A stretch of 64,000 bases of DNA from JANOYY01 sp043720395 (GCA_043720395.1 JAYSSR010000087.1:62001-126000); one strand, 5' to 3'; numbered from the stretch's first letter, positions 17,611 to 26,563 are shown. Made by a program: numbers and translations. The notes: generated from the letters alone by a model not told the origin.

Positions 17611-18612
17611 ATGAACACTCGCATCGTGCTGGCTCAGCGTCCGGTCGGTTGGGTCGACGAGTCGTGCTTCGCCGTCGAGCAGGTACCGGACCCGACGATC
17701 GGAGCGGAGGGAGTTCTGGTCGAGGCGATCTACCTGTCGCTCGATCCGTACTTGCGAGGGCGCATGAACGAAGGCCCGTCCTACGCGCCCGGATTCGCCC
17801 TTGGCGAGCCGATTGTGTCGCGGGTCGTCGCCAGGGTCGTCGAGTCGCGAAATGCGCGCTTTGCCCCGGGTGACTACGTGTGGGGATTTCTCGATTGGGC
17901 GGTGCGCGTTGTGGTTCCGCGTGGGGAGGGACTCCATCTCATCGACCGGTCTCTCGGTCGGATCAGTCATTTCGTAGGTGTGCTTGGTATGCCCGGGCTC
18001 ACCGCGTGGGTCGGAGCGATCGAGTTCGGGCGTCCCGCGCCGGGTGAGACCGTCTACGTGTCCTCGGCGGCGGGCGCGGTGGGTCAATTGGCAGGTCAGT
18101 TCGCCCGACGGGCGGGAGCGCGGGTCGTCGGATCGGTCGGCACCGATGACAAGGTCGCCTACGTGCGTGAGCGGTGTCGTTTCGACGCTGCGTTCAACTA
18201 CCGCCGTGACGACCTCGATGCTGGGCTGTTTGAGCACTGCCCCGCCGGAATCGATGTCTACTTCGACAACGTTGGCGGAACGACGCTCGAAACCGCCCTT
18301 CGACACGCGAACGTCTTCGCTCGAATCCCCGTCTGCGGAATGATCTCCGGGTACAACGAAACGACAGATCCGGGTATCAAGGGACTCCAGGCCGTGCTCT
18401 CGAAGCGGATCACGATGACTGGCTTCATCATCTACGACCACGTGCACAAGCTCGACGACTACCAGCGGCGCGTCGCTCCGTGGGTTCGCCACGGCGACAT
18501 CGTGTTCCACGAAGACATCGTAGAAGGCATCGAGCAGGCACCGGCAGCGCTGATCGGAATGTTCAAGGGTGACGCCATCGGAAAGCGCCTCGTTCAGGTC
18601 GCTGCCGAGTAG
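17611..18612 (+). CDS. NADP-dependent MDR oxidoreductase (alkenal/prostaglandin reductase-like)
   Basis: The protein is 333 residues from ATG 17611, chosen because MNTRIVLAQRPVG matches family N-termini. It is a zinc-free medium-chain dehydrogenase/reductase: 'EAIYLSLDPYLRGRMNEGPS' near the start, the Rossmann loop SSAAGAVGQLAGQFARRAGARVVG in the middle, and IDVYFDNVGGTTLETAL and 'RIPVCGMISGYNE' downstream. Members reduce alpha,beta-unsaturated carbonyls with NADPH. It stands alone between intergenic repeats. The exact substrate cannot be read from sequence. Confidence 0.88.
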   Translation: MNTRIVLAQRPVGWVDESCFAVEQVPDPTIGAEGVLVEAIYLSLDPYLRGRMNEGPSYAPGFALGEPIVSRVVARVVESRNARFAPGDYVWGFLDWAVRVVVPRGEGLHLIDRSLGRISHFVGVLGMPGLTAWVGAIEFGRPAPGETVYVSSAAGAVGQLAGQFARRAGARVVGSVGTDDKVAYVRERCRFDAAFNYRRDDLDAGLFEHCPAGIDVYFDNVGGTTLETALRHANVFARIPVCGMISGYNETTDPGIKGLQAVLSKRITMTGFIIYDHVHKLDDYQRRVAPWVRHGDIVFHEDIVEGIEQAPAALIGMFKGDAIGKRLVQVAAE

Positions 18613-18659
18613 GTGAGTCGCGCCTACTCGAGTTATTCACGCAGCTTATTCACACAGCA

Positions 18660-18803
18660 CTTGTTCGAGCAGCTCAGCTCGCGGGACAGATGCTGGCTCA
18701 GCTCGGGGCCGAGGTCATCGCGATCGAACCACCAGGCGGATCGAGGTCGCGTCGCCTCGCCCCTTTGCCGGTGACCTGCCTTCTCGCGGGCGCGTTGGAG
18801 TGA
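18660..18803 (+). pseudogene. Relic of a class III (CaiB/BaiF) CoA-transferase N-terminus
   Basis: In frame from 18660 the translation runs through AAQLAGQMLAQLGAEVIAIE and then PPGGSRSR before stopping at 18801-18803. This matches the N-terminal Rossmann segment of class III CoA-transferases (compare LADLGADVIKVEPPGG in the intact gene at 53540). No start or downstream remainder is present, so only about 45 codons survive. It lies just before dispersed repeat copy A. This appears to be a deletion remnant. Confidence 0.7.
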
Positions 18804-18864
18804 TGGGCGTTCAGCGCAACCCAGCGCTCGGTTGCGTCGGAGGCATCGATCGGGCAGCCCTACG
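18797..18864 (+). repeat. Dispersed repeat, copy A
   Basis: The sequence from 18797 shares 48 of its first 57 bases with 25904-25960 in the same orientation, including the common core TCAGCGCAAC and CGATCGG. The two copies bracket the exopolysaccharide and decarboxylase genes. It lies between the CoA-transferase relic and the BcsB-like gene, and overlaps the unused upstream extension of that gene. Confidence 0.7.
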
Positions 18865-18946
18865 TGCGTTCGCAACCACTTTCGATCTCGTCGAGGGCCG
18901 TTCGTCGCCACTCAAGGCTGGCCCGTTACCGGTCGATAGCCCGCAA

Positions 18947-21103
18947 ATGAAGCTGCTGCACCGAGCGACCTCGGCGGAAGCCACGCGCCCGTTGCGGATG
19001 CGCCTCGCGGCTCGGGGTGCCGTCGCCCTCGCCGTCGCGTCCGCTGCAGGTTTCGGACGTGCTGAAGCTCGCCCCGACAGGTCGGTCCCTTCGGCGGACG
19101 ACACGATTCCCACGACCACCGTCGCGTCCGGGCCTACCGAATCCCTGTCGTGGGGAGCGGGTCTTGACCTCGGTCACGACGAACGCACCTCGACTACCGT
19201 GCGTATCCCGAACGGACTATCTCCTACGCGGATCAGCGCAATCGTGTCCTTTCCGCTGCTCGACAGGACCGAGTCGTTCGCGCTGAGCGTCGCAGGGCGG
19301 CGTCTCGTTTCGGTCCGATCATCTGACGTGCTCCCCGACGGCACCATCCTCATCGAGGCGGCGATCCCTCCCGTGGCCGCCGGCACGAAGACGCTTACCG
19401 TCGATGTGGAGACGATCTCCGACCGCGTCGATGCCGCCTGCATCACACCTGATAACCAGCGGGTGCGCGTGCTCGACGGTGCGATCGCGATGTCGGGATC
19501 ACGTATCGGCCCGCGGACCATCGCCGAATTCCTCGCCTCTGAACCGAGGCGGCTCACGATCGTGTCACCGACAGCGGCGTCCGACGCAGCGGCAGTGCAG
19601 CTCGCCGCTTCCCTCACGTCTGCGTTTGGGTCGACGACCCACCTCGACCTCCGCCGCAAGACCCCGGCAACGAATCGCGCCGGCGACACGCTCGTCATCC
19701 TCGGTCTCGCCACGCGAGTCGGTGCCGCGATTGACCTCATTGCGCCCGTGCCTACCCTCCGTATCACTGGCAGCGCCTCCACACTCCTGGACACGTCACG
19801 TGCACTCGGCACGCGCGAAGCCGTCCTCGCGGACACTGCGGACATGCGCGGCGCTCGTCGTACGGTGACAAACCCGACGCCGGGAACCGTCCGGATCTCG
19901 ACGCTGACAGGCTCGCCCGCCAACGCCGCCGGACCGAGACTTGAGGGCAACGGCACGATGCGATGGAGTGCGTCCGTGCCACAGACCCGTTTCGGTCGAG
20001 CCATCGGTGGGATCGACATCGCCCTTCGCGGCGTCTCGACGCCGGTGCAGGGCAGTTCGGCCGCGGACGTGTCCGTCCTCTGGAACGGTGAGACCATCGC
20101 GTCCAAACCGCTGCGCGGTGGCCCCTTCGCGGTGAACGTCGCCGTGCCGGCGCGGCTTCTCGCACGCGAAAACACCCTCGCCGTCGACGTCCGCCACATC
20201 CCGTCGGGCGGACGTTGCGAGACCAAAGGGAACCCAATCCGGGTCGACCTCAACCCCGCCTCGACCTTGACCGCAACACCCGGACAGACCCTGGTGCCCG
20301 GCTTCGAGCGCTTCCCTCAGGTGTTCTCCGGACGCCTGAGATACGCCGTTGCGGGGGACCCGTCTCCGGAAGGGGTTCTCCGACAGAGCGGCCTGATTGC
20401 CGCAGCCTTGCAGAGGCTCAGCCCTGAACTGCTCACGACGGAGGCCGTCACCTTTCCGCTCTCTGGCAAGGTTTCCGGACCGCTGGCGATCATCGATGGA
20501 CGTGCAACGGACGCTGCCCGGATGCGCGCCCCCTTCCGGTTCGGTCCGTCTCGCGTGATCGACGTTTCGCGCATCTCGGTCCGTTTTGACATCGACGGTC
20601 CGGTCGGAGCGCTCCAGGCATTCCGCACGAACGGCACTGATGTTCTCCTCGTCGCGGGCACGTCGTCGGAACTCGCCGAGGCTGCCGTCGACGCGATGTA
20701 TGACCGCGCCGACGGTTGGTTCGTGCTCAGCGATGAGGTCCAGGTCTTGCACTCCGAGGGGCGTGAGCTCATCGGCGTCCCGACCGAGGACCTTGTGCAG
20801 CTCGCTCCTGACGCGCTTGCGTTGAACGACGTTGCGGCGACGCGGGGGCGTCGAGTGCCAAGCTGGGTATGGCCTGTGGCCGCAACACTGCTCGCACTGC
20901 TGGTGCTTCGGGGGGCGGTCGAAGGCTCGCGACTCTGGCAGTTGCGACGACGCGCAGCAGCGACGCTCGCGGACAGCGGTATGGCCGTTCCACCACGTCC
21001 GAAGCTCGAACGGCGACGCGGCGATCGAAGGCGCTTGCAGTCGCCGACGCGGCTTCGTGCCGAGCGCCGTCGAGGAGGCCAGCGTCGCCGTGACGGTTCG
21101 TGA
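18947..21103 (+). CDS. BcsB-like cellulose/exopolysaccharide synthase regulatory subunit
   Basis: The protein is 718 residues from ATG 18947, chosen because it gives a signal peptide (MRLAARGAVALAVASAAGFG); an upstream ATG at 18800 lies in the dispersed repeat. The body is beta-rich with BcsB-like features: 'SATVRIPNGLSPTRIS'-type jelly-roll strands, LIEAAIPPVAAGTKTLTVDVE, two carbohydrate-binding-like modules, and LLARENTLAVDVRHIPSGGRC in the second. A single C-terminal transmembrane helix (VWPVAATLLALLVLRG) and a basic cytoplasmic tail follow. BcsB guides the polymer emerging from the synthase; here the synthase is two genes downstream. Stop overlaps the next start. Confidence 0.75.
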   Translation: MKLLHRATSAEATRPLRMRLAARGAVALAVASAAGFGRAEARPDRSVPSADDTIPTTTVASGPTESLSWGAGLDLGHDERTSTTVRIPNGLSPTRISAIVSFPLLDRTESFALSVAGRRLVSVRSSDVLPDGTILIEAAIPPVAAGTKTLTVDVETISDRVDAACITPDNQRVRVLDGAIAMSGSRIGPRTIAEFLASEPRRLTIVSPTAASDAAAVQLAASLTSAFGSTTHLDLRRKTPATNRAGDTLVILGLATRVGAAIDLIAPVPTLRITGSASTLLDTSRALGTREAVLADTADMRGARRTVTNPTPGTVRISTLTGSPANAAGPRLEGNGTMRWSASVPQTRFGRAIGGIDIALRGVSTPVQGSSAADVSVLWNGETIASKPLRGGPFAVNVAVPARLLARENTLAVDVRHIPSGGRCETKGNPIRVDLNPASTLTATPGQTLVPGFERFPQVFSGRLRYAVAGDPSPEGVLRQSGLIAAALQRLSPELLTTEAVTFPLSGKVSGPLAIIDGRATDAARMRAPFRFGPSRVIDVSRISVRFDIDGPVGALQAFRTNGTDVLLVAGTSSELAEAAVDAMYDRADGWFVLSDEVQVLHSEGRELIGVPTEDLVQLAPDALALNDVAATRGRRVPSWVWPVAATLLALLVLRGAVEGSRLWQLRRRAAATLADSGMAVPPRPKLERRRGDRRRLQSPTRLRAERRRGGQRRRDGS

Positions 21104-22890
21104 TGCTCGCGTCCGAAGCGTCCGAGGCCGCCAACGCCTCCGATGCCATCGGTCTCGACGACGAGCGTCCGCCGAGACCACACGAGCCGCCATCGCAGAG
21201 TCCGCTGCTCCAGATCCAGCGCCACCTGACGCGTCGCGTCGCTGATGGCCTCGCGCGTCAGGGACGCTCGTTCGCTCGGTCCGAGGTGGCCGTGCTCGCC
21301 GTTGCGTTCGCGTTCGGGACAGCCGCCCTGCGGTGGTCGTTCAGCCGAAGTCTCCAGCTTCGCAGTCTCGACTCACAGTCGCACCTGGTGATCGCCCGAC
21401 GCCTCACCGACACGCGCGAACCCGGCCTCGCTCAGTTCGGCACGGTTTGGCTCCCGCTTCCGCACCTGCTCCTCGCGCCGTTCACGCTCGTTCGGAGCTG
21501 GTGGGCAAGCGGCCTATCCGGCGGACTGCTCGGCCTCGCGTGCCTGCTGCTTACGAGCGTGGCGCTCTTTCGCACCGCTGCTCGCGCGACCGCATCGGCC
21601 ATCGGTGGCTGGCTCGCCGTCGCGTGCTTCGTCGCGACACCTTCGGTGCTCTACGTCCACACGACGGCAATGACCGAACCCGTCCTGCTGCTCACGGTCG
21701 CACTCACGATGGCCGGAGTCGCCGGGTGGGAGTCACGTGGCTGGACTGACACCGGCGGGGAGATCATTGTGTTCGCAGGCGTTCCTGCGGCCGGCGTCGT
21801 GCTGTCGCGCTACGAGGGCTACGCGTTCGTGGTCGCGGCCGCTGCCTATGTGTTCGCAAAACTGTGGCTCTGGCGCGGGTTGCGGGAGGCGTTGCGACGG
21901 ACCGCGCAGTTCGTGGTCGTCCCGGTCGTTGCTTCGGCCGGGTGGCTCGTGTACAACGCCGCCTGCTTCGGCGACCCGCTCGCGTTCCAGCGCGGCGAGG
22001 GCTCCTCCGTCGTGCAGATGCAGCGACGACGTGCCACCGGGTCGCTGGTCGACCTCCACGACCTCCGCAGGTCCGCATCGACCTACCTGTGGGTCGCCCA
22101 GTCGATGTGCGGACGTCTCCTGCTCGGCGTCTCGCTCGTCTCGCTCCTCGTGTACTTGGCCGGTTTCGGGCCACGCATGCGCACGTCGATAGCGCTCGCT
22201 CCGCTCGCGATGGGCGCGTTCCATGTGATGTCACTCTGGGCGGGGCAGACGTATATGGCGCACGACTACGCCGTCCGCTATGGAATCGTCGTGATTCCCG
22301 CTGTTGTCGTGTTCGCGGCGTGGGCGCTGCTGCAGGGCGTGCGCGCAGCGACAGCCCTTGTCACGACGGTAGCTTCCTGGACGTTGGGCAGAATCGTCGA
22401 TGCCCGCTCCCGTGCGCGGGCGCTCGTCATCGTGACCGTCGCCGCACTCAGCGCCACGGTCGCTGTGCAGGCCGGACATGCGTCAGCGGGGGCACTGCTG
22501 CACGAGGGCGAACTGGATGTTCGCGAGGTAGTCGACGTTCGGGAGGCGGCGGACTGGCTCCGAGCGAATCGACACGACGACCGCGACGTCCTCCTCGACG
22601 ACGTGTCGTCACCGGTGCTCGTGCCGCTCGGCCTCTCGCTGCGTGACGTCGTCGCGTCGTTCAGCGGTCCGCTCTGGGGGACGGCAGTGCGTGGGCACCC
22701 CGAAGCCGTTGCTGGTTGGGCGGTCGTCCGCACCGGCGCTGCCGATCGGGTCGGCCAGGCGCTGAAGAAGCGGCCCGAAGGGTGGGTGCGCGCCTACGCC
22801 AACAACGGCGCGAGCGTCTACCGCTACGACCGTGAGCGGGACGCAGATCGTCGGCCGCTCCTGAGTAGCGCATCGCAGACGCCATCGTGA
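21100..22890 (+). CDS. Multispanning membrane glycosyltransferase (GT-C-like)
   Basis: This 596-residue protein has a cytoplasmic charged N-terminus (about 70 residues) followed by some ten hydrophobic segments. It resembles dolichyl/polyprenyl-phosphate-dependent GT-C proteins: an early luminal acidic loop (SLDSQSHLVIARRL), a hydrophobic run LPLPHLLLAPFTL, 'LYVHTTAMTEPVLLLTVALT' and LSRYEGYAF. The C-terminal 120 residues are soluble. GTG 21100 and ATG 21103 are alternative starts overlapping the BcsB-like stop. It probably contributes sugars or sets up the polymer exported by the neighbouring synthase. Confidence 0.7.
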   Translation: MMLASEASEAANASDAIGLDDERPPRPHEPPSQSPLLQIQRHLTRRVADGLARQGRSFARSEVAVLAVAFAFGTAALRWSFSRSLQLRSLDSQSHLVIARRLTDTREPGLAQFGTVWLPLPHLLLAPFTLVRSWWASGLSGGLLGLACLLLTSVALFRTAARATASAIGGWLAVACFVATPSVLYVHTTAMTEPVLLLTVALTMAGVAGWESRGWTDTGGEIIVFAGVPAAGVVLSRYEGYAFVVAAAAYVFAKLWLWRGLREALRRTAQFVVVPVVASAGWLVYNAACFGDPLAFQRGEGSSVVQMQRRRATGSLVDLHDLRRSASTYLWVAQSMCGRLLLGVSLVSLLVYLAGFGPRMRTSIALAPLAMGAFHVMSLWAGQTYMAHDYAVRYGIVVIPAVVVFAAWALLQGVRAATALVTTVASWTLGRIVDARSRARALVIVTVAALSATVAVQAGHASAGALLHEGELDVREVVDVREAADWLRANRHDDRDVLLDDVSSPVLVPLGLSLRDVVASFSGPLWGTAVRGHPEAVAGWAVVRTGAADRVGQALKKRPEGWVRAYANNGASVYRYDRERDADRRPLLSSASQTPS

Positions 22891-24869
22891 ACGCCGCTGT
22901 GGCCGAGCAATGGGTTCGCCCAACGCCGCACCGCGCGACCGACGACCCTGATGCCGAATCGGTGATGGCGGTTCTGCTGCGACGTGGCCTGGTCGATGCC
23001 GACAGCGTGGCGTGGGCGCGGACCCGCGCTGGCGTGGTGGGCGTGACCGCACCGCATGTGCTTCTCACCTGGGCGAAAGTGAACCGCCTCCAGCTCTGGC
23101 AGGCCCGCTGCGAGGTGTGGCATGTCGCTTGGTCCGACGTCCGAGTTGACCGTCCTGAGCCCGCGCTGGTGCACGCCGCGGGCCTCGAGTCGTGCCTGGC
23201 GAACGGCTGGGTCCCGCACCATGTCAACGGACCGGTGCTGACCGTCGCGACGAGCGTCCGCCCGACCGCAGTTCACGGCGCTGCGGCTCTCGCTGCGGTC
23301 GCGTCGGTCGCACCGGCCGTGCGCGACGTCGAGTGGATCGGCTGCTCCGACCTGGACATCGACCACATGCTGCTCACGGCCTGTCGCGACGACGTCGCAT
23401 GGGATGCCGCCGACCGGCTTACCGCCGAGCACCCCGATGAAACGGCCGCGACTGGTCCTGCGCGCTGGAACTATCCCGTGCTGGTCGCGATCGTTGTGAT
23501 GTTTGGTGCGGCACTCGCGCTGCGTCCCGTGCTCACGCTCAGCCTCACCACGACGGCGTTGTCGGTCGTGTTCCTGATTGTGATCATTTTCAAGGCGGTC
23601 GCGGCCTACGCCGGCTCGCGAGCGTTGCGGCACCGAGAGATTTCGACGCTTCAGGCGATGGTGGACGACGCTTCAGGGCGTGAACGTTCTCGCCATTCGC
23701 GGGTTTCACTCCCGGAGCACTTGGCCGAGGACCAGCTGCCGACCTACACGATTCTCGTCCCCGCATACCGCGAGGAGGCCGTGATCGCGAAGCTGATCGC
23801 GAACGTGGAGGCACTCGACTACCCGCCCGAGAAGCTCGACGTGCTGGTGCTGCTTGAGGAGGACGACGAAGCGACGCTGGCCGCAGCCAAGGCCGCCCGC
23901 CCGCCCGGGTACGTCCGCCTGTTCGTCACGCCAGCAGGTACGCCGAAAACAAAGCCGCGCGCGTGCAACGCGGGACTTCGGTTCGCGCACGGCGAGTATC
24001 TCGTCATCTACGACGCTGAGGACCGGCCCGAACCGTCGCAGCTTCGCGACGCGCTCGCCGTGTTCGCGACCAGCGACGAACGCACCGCCGTCGTCCAGGG
24101 TCGACTCAACTACTTCAACGCCCGGTCGAACCTGCTTACCCGGATGTTCGCGCTCGAGTACGCGAGCTGGTTCGATTACATGCTTCCCGGTCTCGACGCA
24201 CTCGGCCTGCCGATCCCGCTCGGAGGCACGTCCAACCATTTCGTGACGTCAGCGCTGCGAGAGCTTGGCGGATGGGACGCGCACAACGTCACGGAGGACG
24301 CCGACCTTGGTCTGCGCGCCTCTGCTCGGGGCATGCGGGTGGCCGTCGTCGACTCCACGACGTGGGAGGAGGCGTGCTCGGAGTGGAAGGCGTGGATCAA
24401 GCAGCGAACCCGCTGGATCAAGGGCTACATGGTCACCGCGCTCGTCCATACCCGCTCGCCGCGTCAAACGTGGCGTCGCCTCGGCCTGCGTGGCACGTTC
24501 GGTCTGGTGATGCTCGTTGCGGGGACGCCACTGACCTTCCTCGCGCTCCCCGCCGCGTGGCTGCTCGCCGCTGCCGTGTTCGTGACGGCGACGGTTACGC
24601 ATCAGCCGATCCTGCCGTCGTGGGCACTGCGACTCGCCGCCCTCAACCTCACGTTCGGCTACCTTTCGTCGATCGCCACTTCGGCGTTCGCGATGGTTCG
24701 CCGCCGGGCGTGGTGGCTCGTGCCGTTTGCGTTCGTGAACCCGTTCTATTGGTGCCTCCATTCGATCGCCGCATACCGCGCGTTGTGGCAGCTGTTCTTC
24801 TCGCCGAGCGTGTGGGAGAAGACGCCGCACGGCATCGACGCCAAAGCCGAGCTCTCGCTCACGCACTGA
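22887..24869 (+). CDS. Processive GT2 glycosyltransferase (XagB/BcsA-like) with MshEN-like N-terminus
   Basis: The protein is 660 residues. Residues 20-185 resemble the MshEN/GspE N-terminal domain found on XagB-type synthases. Two transmembrane helices follow near 195-240. The GT2 domain (about 280-520) has TILVPAYREE, VLVLLEEDD, the DAED motif (DxD), TEDADLG and the QRTRWIKG (Q/RxxRW) motif of processive synthases. Four or so more membrane helices close the protein. No PilZ domain is present. It starts 4 bp inside the preceding gene and ends the three-gene cluster. The polymer is unknown; cellulose-like is possible. Confidence 0.85.
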   Translation: MNAAVAEQWVRPTPHRATDDPDAESVMAVLLRRGLVDADSVAWARTRAGVVGVTAPHVLLTWAKVNRLQLWQARCEVWHVAWSDVRVDRPEPALVHAAGLESCLANGWVPHHVNGPVLTVATSVRPTAVHGAAALAAVASVAPAVRDVEWIGCSDLDIDHMLLTACRDDVAWDAADRLTAEHPDETAATGPARWNYPVLVAIVVMFGAALALRPVLTLSLTTTALSVVFLIVIIFKAVAAYAGSRALRHREISTLQAMVDDASGRERSRHSRVSLPEHLAEDQLPTYTILVPAYREEAVIAKLIANVEALDYPPEKLDVLVLLEEDDEATLAAAKAARPPGYVRLFVTPAGTPKTKPRACNAGLRFAHGEYLVIYDAEDRPEPSQLRDALAVFATSDERTAVVQGRLNYFNARSNLLTRMFALEYASWFDYMLPGLDALGLPIPLGGTSNHFVTSALRELGGWDAHNVTEDADLGLRASARGMRVAVVDSTTWEEACSEWKAWIKQRTRWIKGYMVTALVHTRSPRQTWRRLGLRGTFGLVMLVAGTPLTFLALPAAWLLAAAVFVTATVTHQPILPSWALRLAALNLTFGYLSSIATSAFAMVRRRAWWLVPFAFVNPFYWCLHSIAAYRALWQLFFSPSVWEKTPHGIDAKAELSLTH

Positions 24870-24935
24870 ACTCTGCGCTTCCTGCGCTTCTGCGCTGCTG
24901 ATCAGCTTCCTGGCCTCGGCGGCTGCTGACGGCGG

Positions 24936-25058
24936 CCGAGCCTTGGGTTCGACATGACGGCTGCCGTTGCGCGGCGCTACCGTCGCTGACCGGAGCCCGA
25001 GCCTTGGGTTTTCGACATGACGGCTGCCGTTGCGCGGCGCTACCGTCGCTGACCGGAG
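24936..25058 (+). repeat. Two-copy tandem repeat of about 60 bp
   Basis: Unit 1 (24936-24995, 60 bp) and unit 2 (24997-25058, 62 bp) are identical except for two extra T residues in unit 2, with one base between them. Each contains CCGAGCCTTGGGTT, a GACATGACGGCTGCCG segment and ends GACCGGAG. The second unit's terminal GGAGG gives the ribosome-binding site of the gene at 25067, so the repeat overlaps its leader and probable promoter. Confidence 0.9.
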
Positions 25059-25066
25059 GTACTGCT

Positions 25067-25881
25067 ATGTCGGTCCAACGGAGCTACGAGGAACGTCACG
25101 AAAGCGCGAGCGTCACGTTCGCAAGGTTTGTCCCGGAGGCTGAAACCGAACGGGTCGCGCAGTCCTTCGGAAGGCGTCATGGCGTGCTCGGCGGATTTGC
25201 CTTCGACGTTGTCGGCGACATGTGGAACCGGCCCCAACTGGTCCGCCGAGACCGCTCGCTGCTTGTCATCTCGACGCTGGCCGCACAGGCACGCGATGAG
25301 GAACTCGTTCAACACACGAAGATCGGCCTGCGACACGGACTGACCCGGACGGAGATCGAGGAGATCCTCCCGCACGTCGCGGCGTACGCGGGATTCCCGG
25401 CTGCGATGGCGGCCAGCCGTCACATCGACGCTTCTTTTCGTGAGGTCGAAGGAGTCGAGCGTCTCGACGCGCGCTCGATCGCTGCGAACAAGTCGGACGC
25501 GGAGCGCGACCTCGATGCCCTCGACGTGTTCGCCACGATGACCGGACGCGCGATCGACGACACGGCGATACAGCTCGATTCGTTCGTCGAGCATCTCGGC
25601 CACGTGGGTGAAGTCGCGTTCCGGTGGGCGTTCGGTGAGATCTGGTCACGGCCGCATCTGTCTCGACGCGACCGCTCGATCGTGGTCCTGTCGATCCTCA
25701 CCAACCTCGGCCTCGAACGGAGATCGCGACGCACGTGCGTGCCGGTCTCAACCACGGTCTGACCCGCGTCGAGATCGAGGAAGTCATCACGCACCTCTCG
25801 CTGTACGCCGGAATTCCGCGCGCGATCGAGGCGATGCGAACCGCGCGCTCCGTGTTTGCGCGCCTCGACGCGAAGTTGTGA
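25067..25881 (+). pseudogene. Two-domain carboxymuconolactone decarboxylase family protein, frameshifted
   Basis: ATG 25067 follows GGAGGT at good distance. The first CMD/AhpD-like domain (residues about 45-125) has RRDRSLLVISTLAAQ, LRHGLTRTEIEEILPHVAAYAGFP. The second begins RRDRSIVVLSILTNLG but the frame then fails (RRSRRTCVPVSTTV, stop 25762). Reading one base over from about 25725 restores EIATHVRAGLNHGLTRVEIE and the expected LSLYAGIPRAIEAMRTA, ending at 25881. The span is 3n+2, so one base is missing. The family includes gamma-carboxymuconolactone decarboxylases and peroxidase-like AhpD proteins. Confidence 0.85.
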
Positions 25882-25903
25882 CTGCTCGACCATCGCGTTT
25901 GAC

Positions 25904-25972
25904 GGAGTGATGTGCGCTCAGCGCAACGCAGCGCACGGTTACTTCCGAGGCTGCGATCGGACGTCGGCTACG
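25904..25972 (+). repeat. Dispersed repeat, copy B
   Basis: Second copy of the repeat described at 18797, same orientation, 48 of the first 57 bases identical. It lies between the decarboxylase gene and the 3' end of the ParE-like toxin gene, with which it overlaps slightly. Confidence 0.7.
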
Positions 25973-26264
25973 AGCGCTGATGGCCAGCTTCACGTTGGTG
26001 GCGCAGCGCGAATACGTAGGCAGCATCGACGTCCTCGTCGTACTGGTACAGCGCGACGTAGCCCGACCGGCCTCGTGAGATCACCAATTCACGGAGGCCC
26101 TGGCTGACCGGTCGCCCGATGTTTGGGTGTCGCTTCAGGATTTCGAGACCATCGAGAATGACCTCGATGGTCCGCTCCGACTCTTCCGGATGACGCTCGA
26201 GGAGAAAATCGGTGAGCCTCTCCAGATCGTTCGCTGCTCCAGCGCTGAAGATCAGCACCGTCAT
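25968..26264 (-). CDS. ParE/RelE-family toxin
   Basis: This 98-residue protein has the compact RelE/ParE fold signature: an N-terminal FSAGAANDLERLTDFLLER helix pair, 'VILDGLEILKRHPNIGRPVS' and GLRELVISRGRSGYVALYQYDED, followed by a short strand with HQRE. Superfamily members either cleave ribosome-bound mRNA (RelE) or poison gyrase (ParE); the GRPV...LRELVI pattern favours ParE. Its start overlaps the antitoxin stop by 4 bp, the standard antitoxin-first arrangement. Confidence 0.85.
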   Translation of the reverse strand: MTVLIFSAGAANDLERLTDFLLERHPEESERTIEVILDGLEILKRHPNIGRPVSQGLRELVISRGRSGYVALYQYDEDVDAAYVFALRHQREAGHQRS

Positions 26265-26563
26265 TTGGTCGGCCGTACCAACGATTTCAAGTGTTTTGAT
26301 CTCGGTCGGCTGACATTCTCACCGCGTGATTTCGCTCGAAGGTACGCCGCAAACTCATCACCATCGAAGGCCCGGCCGCTCTCGACCATTTCGTGCCGCG
26401 ACCGAATCGCGGTATCGATGAAAAGCTCGAACTTTTCCTGGCTGTCCAGGGCCGACTCGATTGCGTCGACCATCAGGGAATGCGGCGTTGTTCCCTGCTT
26501 GGCCGCGAGAAGAGCAATCCGCTCCTTCGTGGCGTCGGAAAGCTTGACGGAAGTAGTTGGCAT
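26261..26563 (-). CDS. Antitoxin of the ParE/RelE pair (ribbon-helix-helix-like)
   Basis: The protein is 100 residues from ATG 26563, preceded by GGAGG on the coding strand. The N-terminus TTSVKLSDATKERIALLAAK with TPHSLMVDAIESAL matches ribbon-helix-helix DNA-binding antitoxins; the C-terminal half (GRAFDGDEFAAYLRAK) should wrap the toxin. Antitoxins of this type repress their own promoter, which would lie in 26564-26711. The pair sits just outside the mobile element. Confidence 0.83.
   Translation of the reverse strand: MPTTSVKLSDATKERIALLAAKQGTTPHSLMVDAIESALDSQEKFELFIDTAIRSRHEMVESGRAFDGDEFAAYLRAKSRGENVSRPRSKHLKSLVRPTK

Noticed and set aside
18633..18654. Two DnaA-box-like 9-mers (TTATTCACG, TTATTCACA) 13 bases apart
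   Set aside because: Only two sites, no AT-rich unwinding region and no dnaA/dnaN nearby; not an origin.
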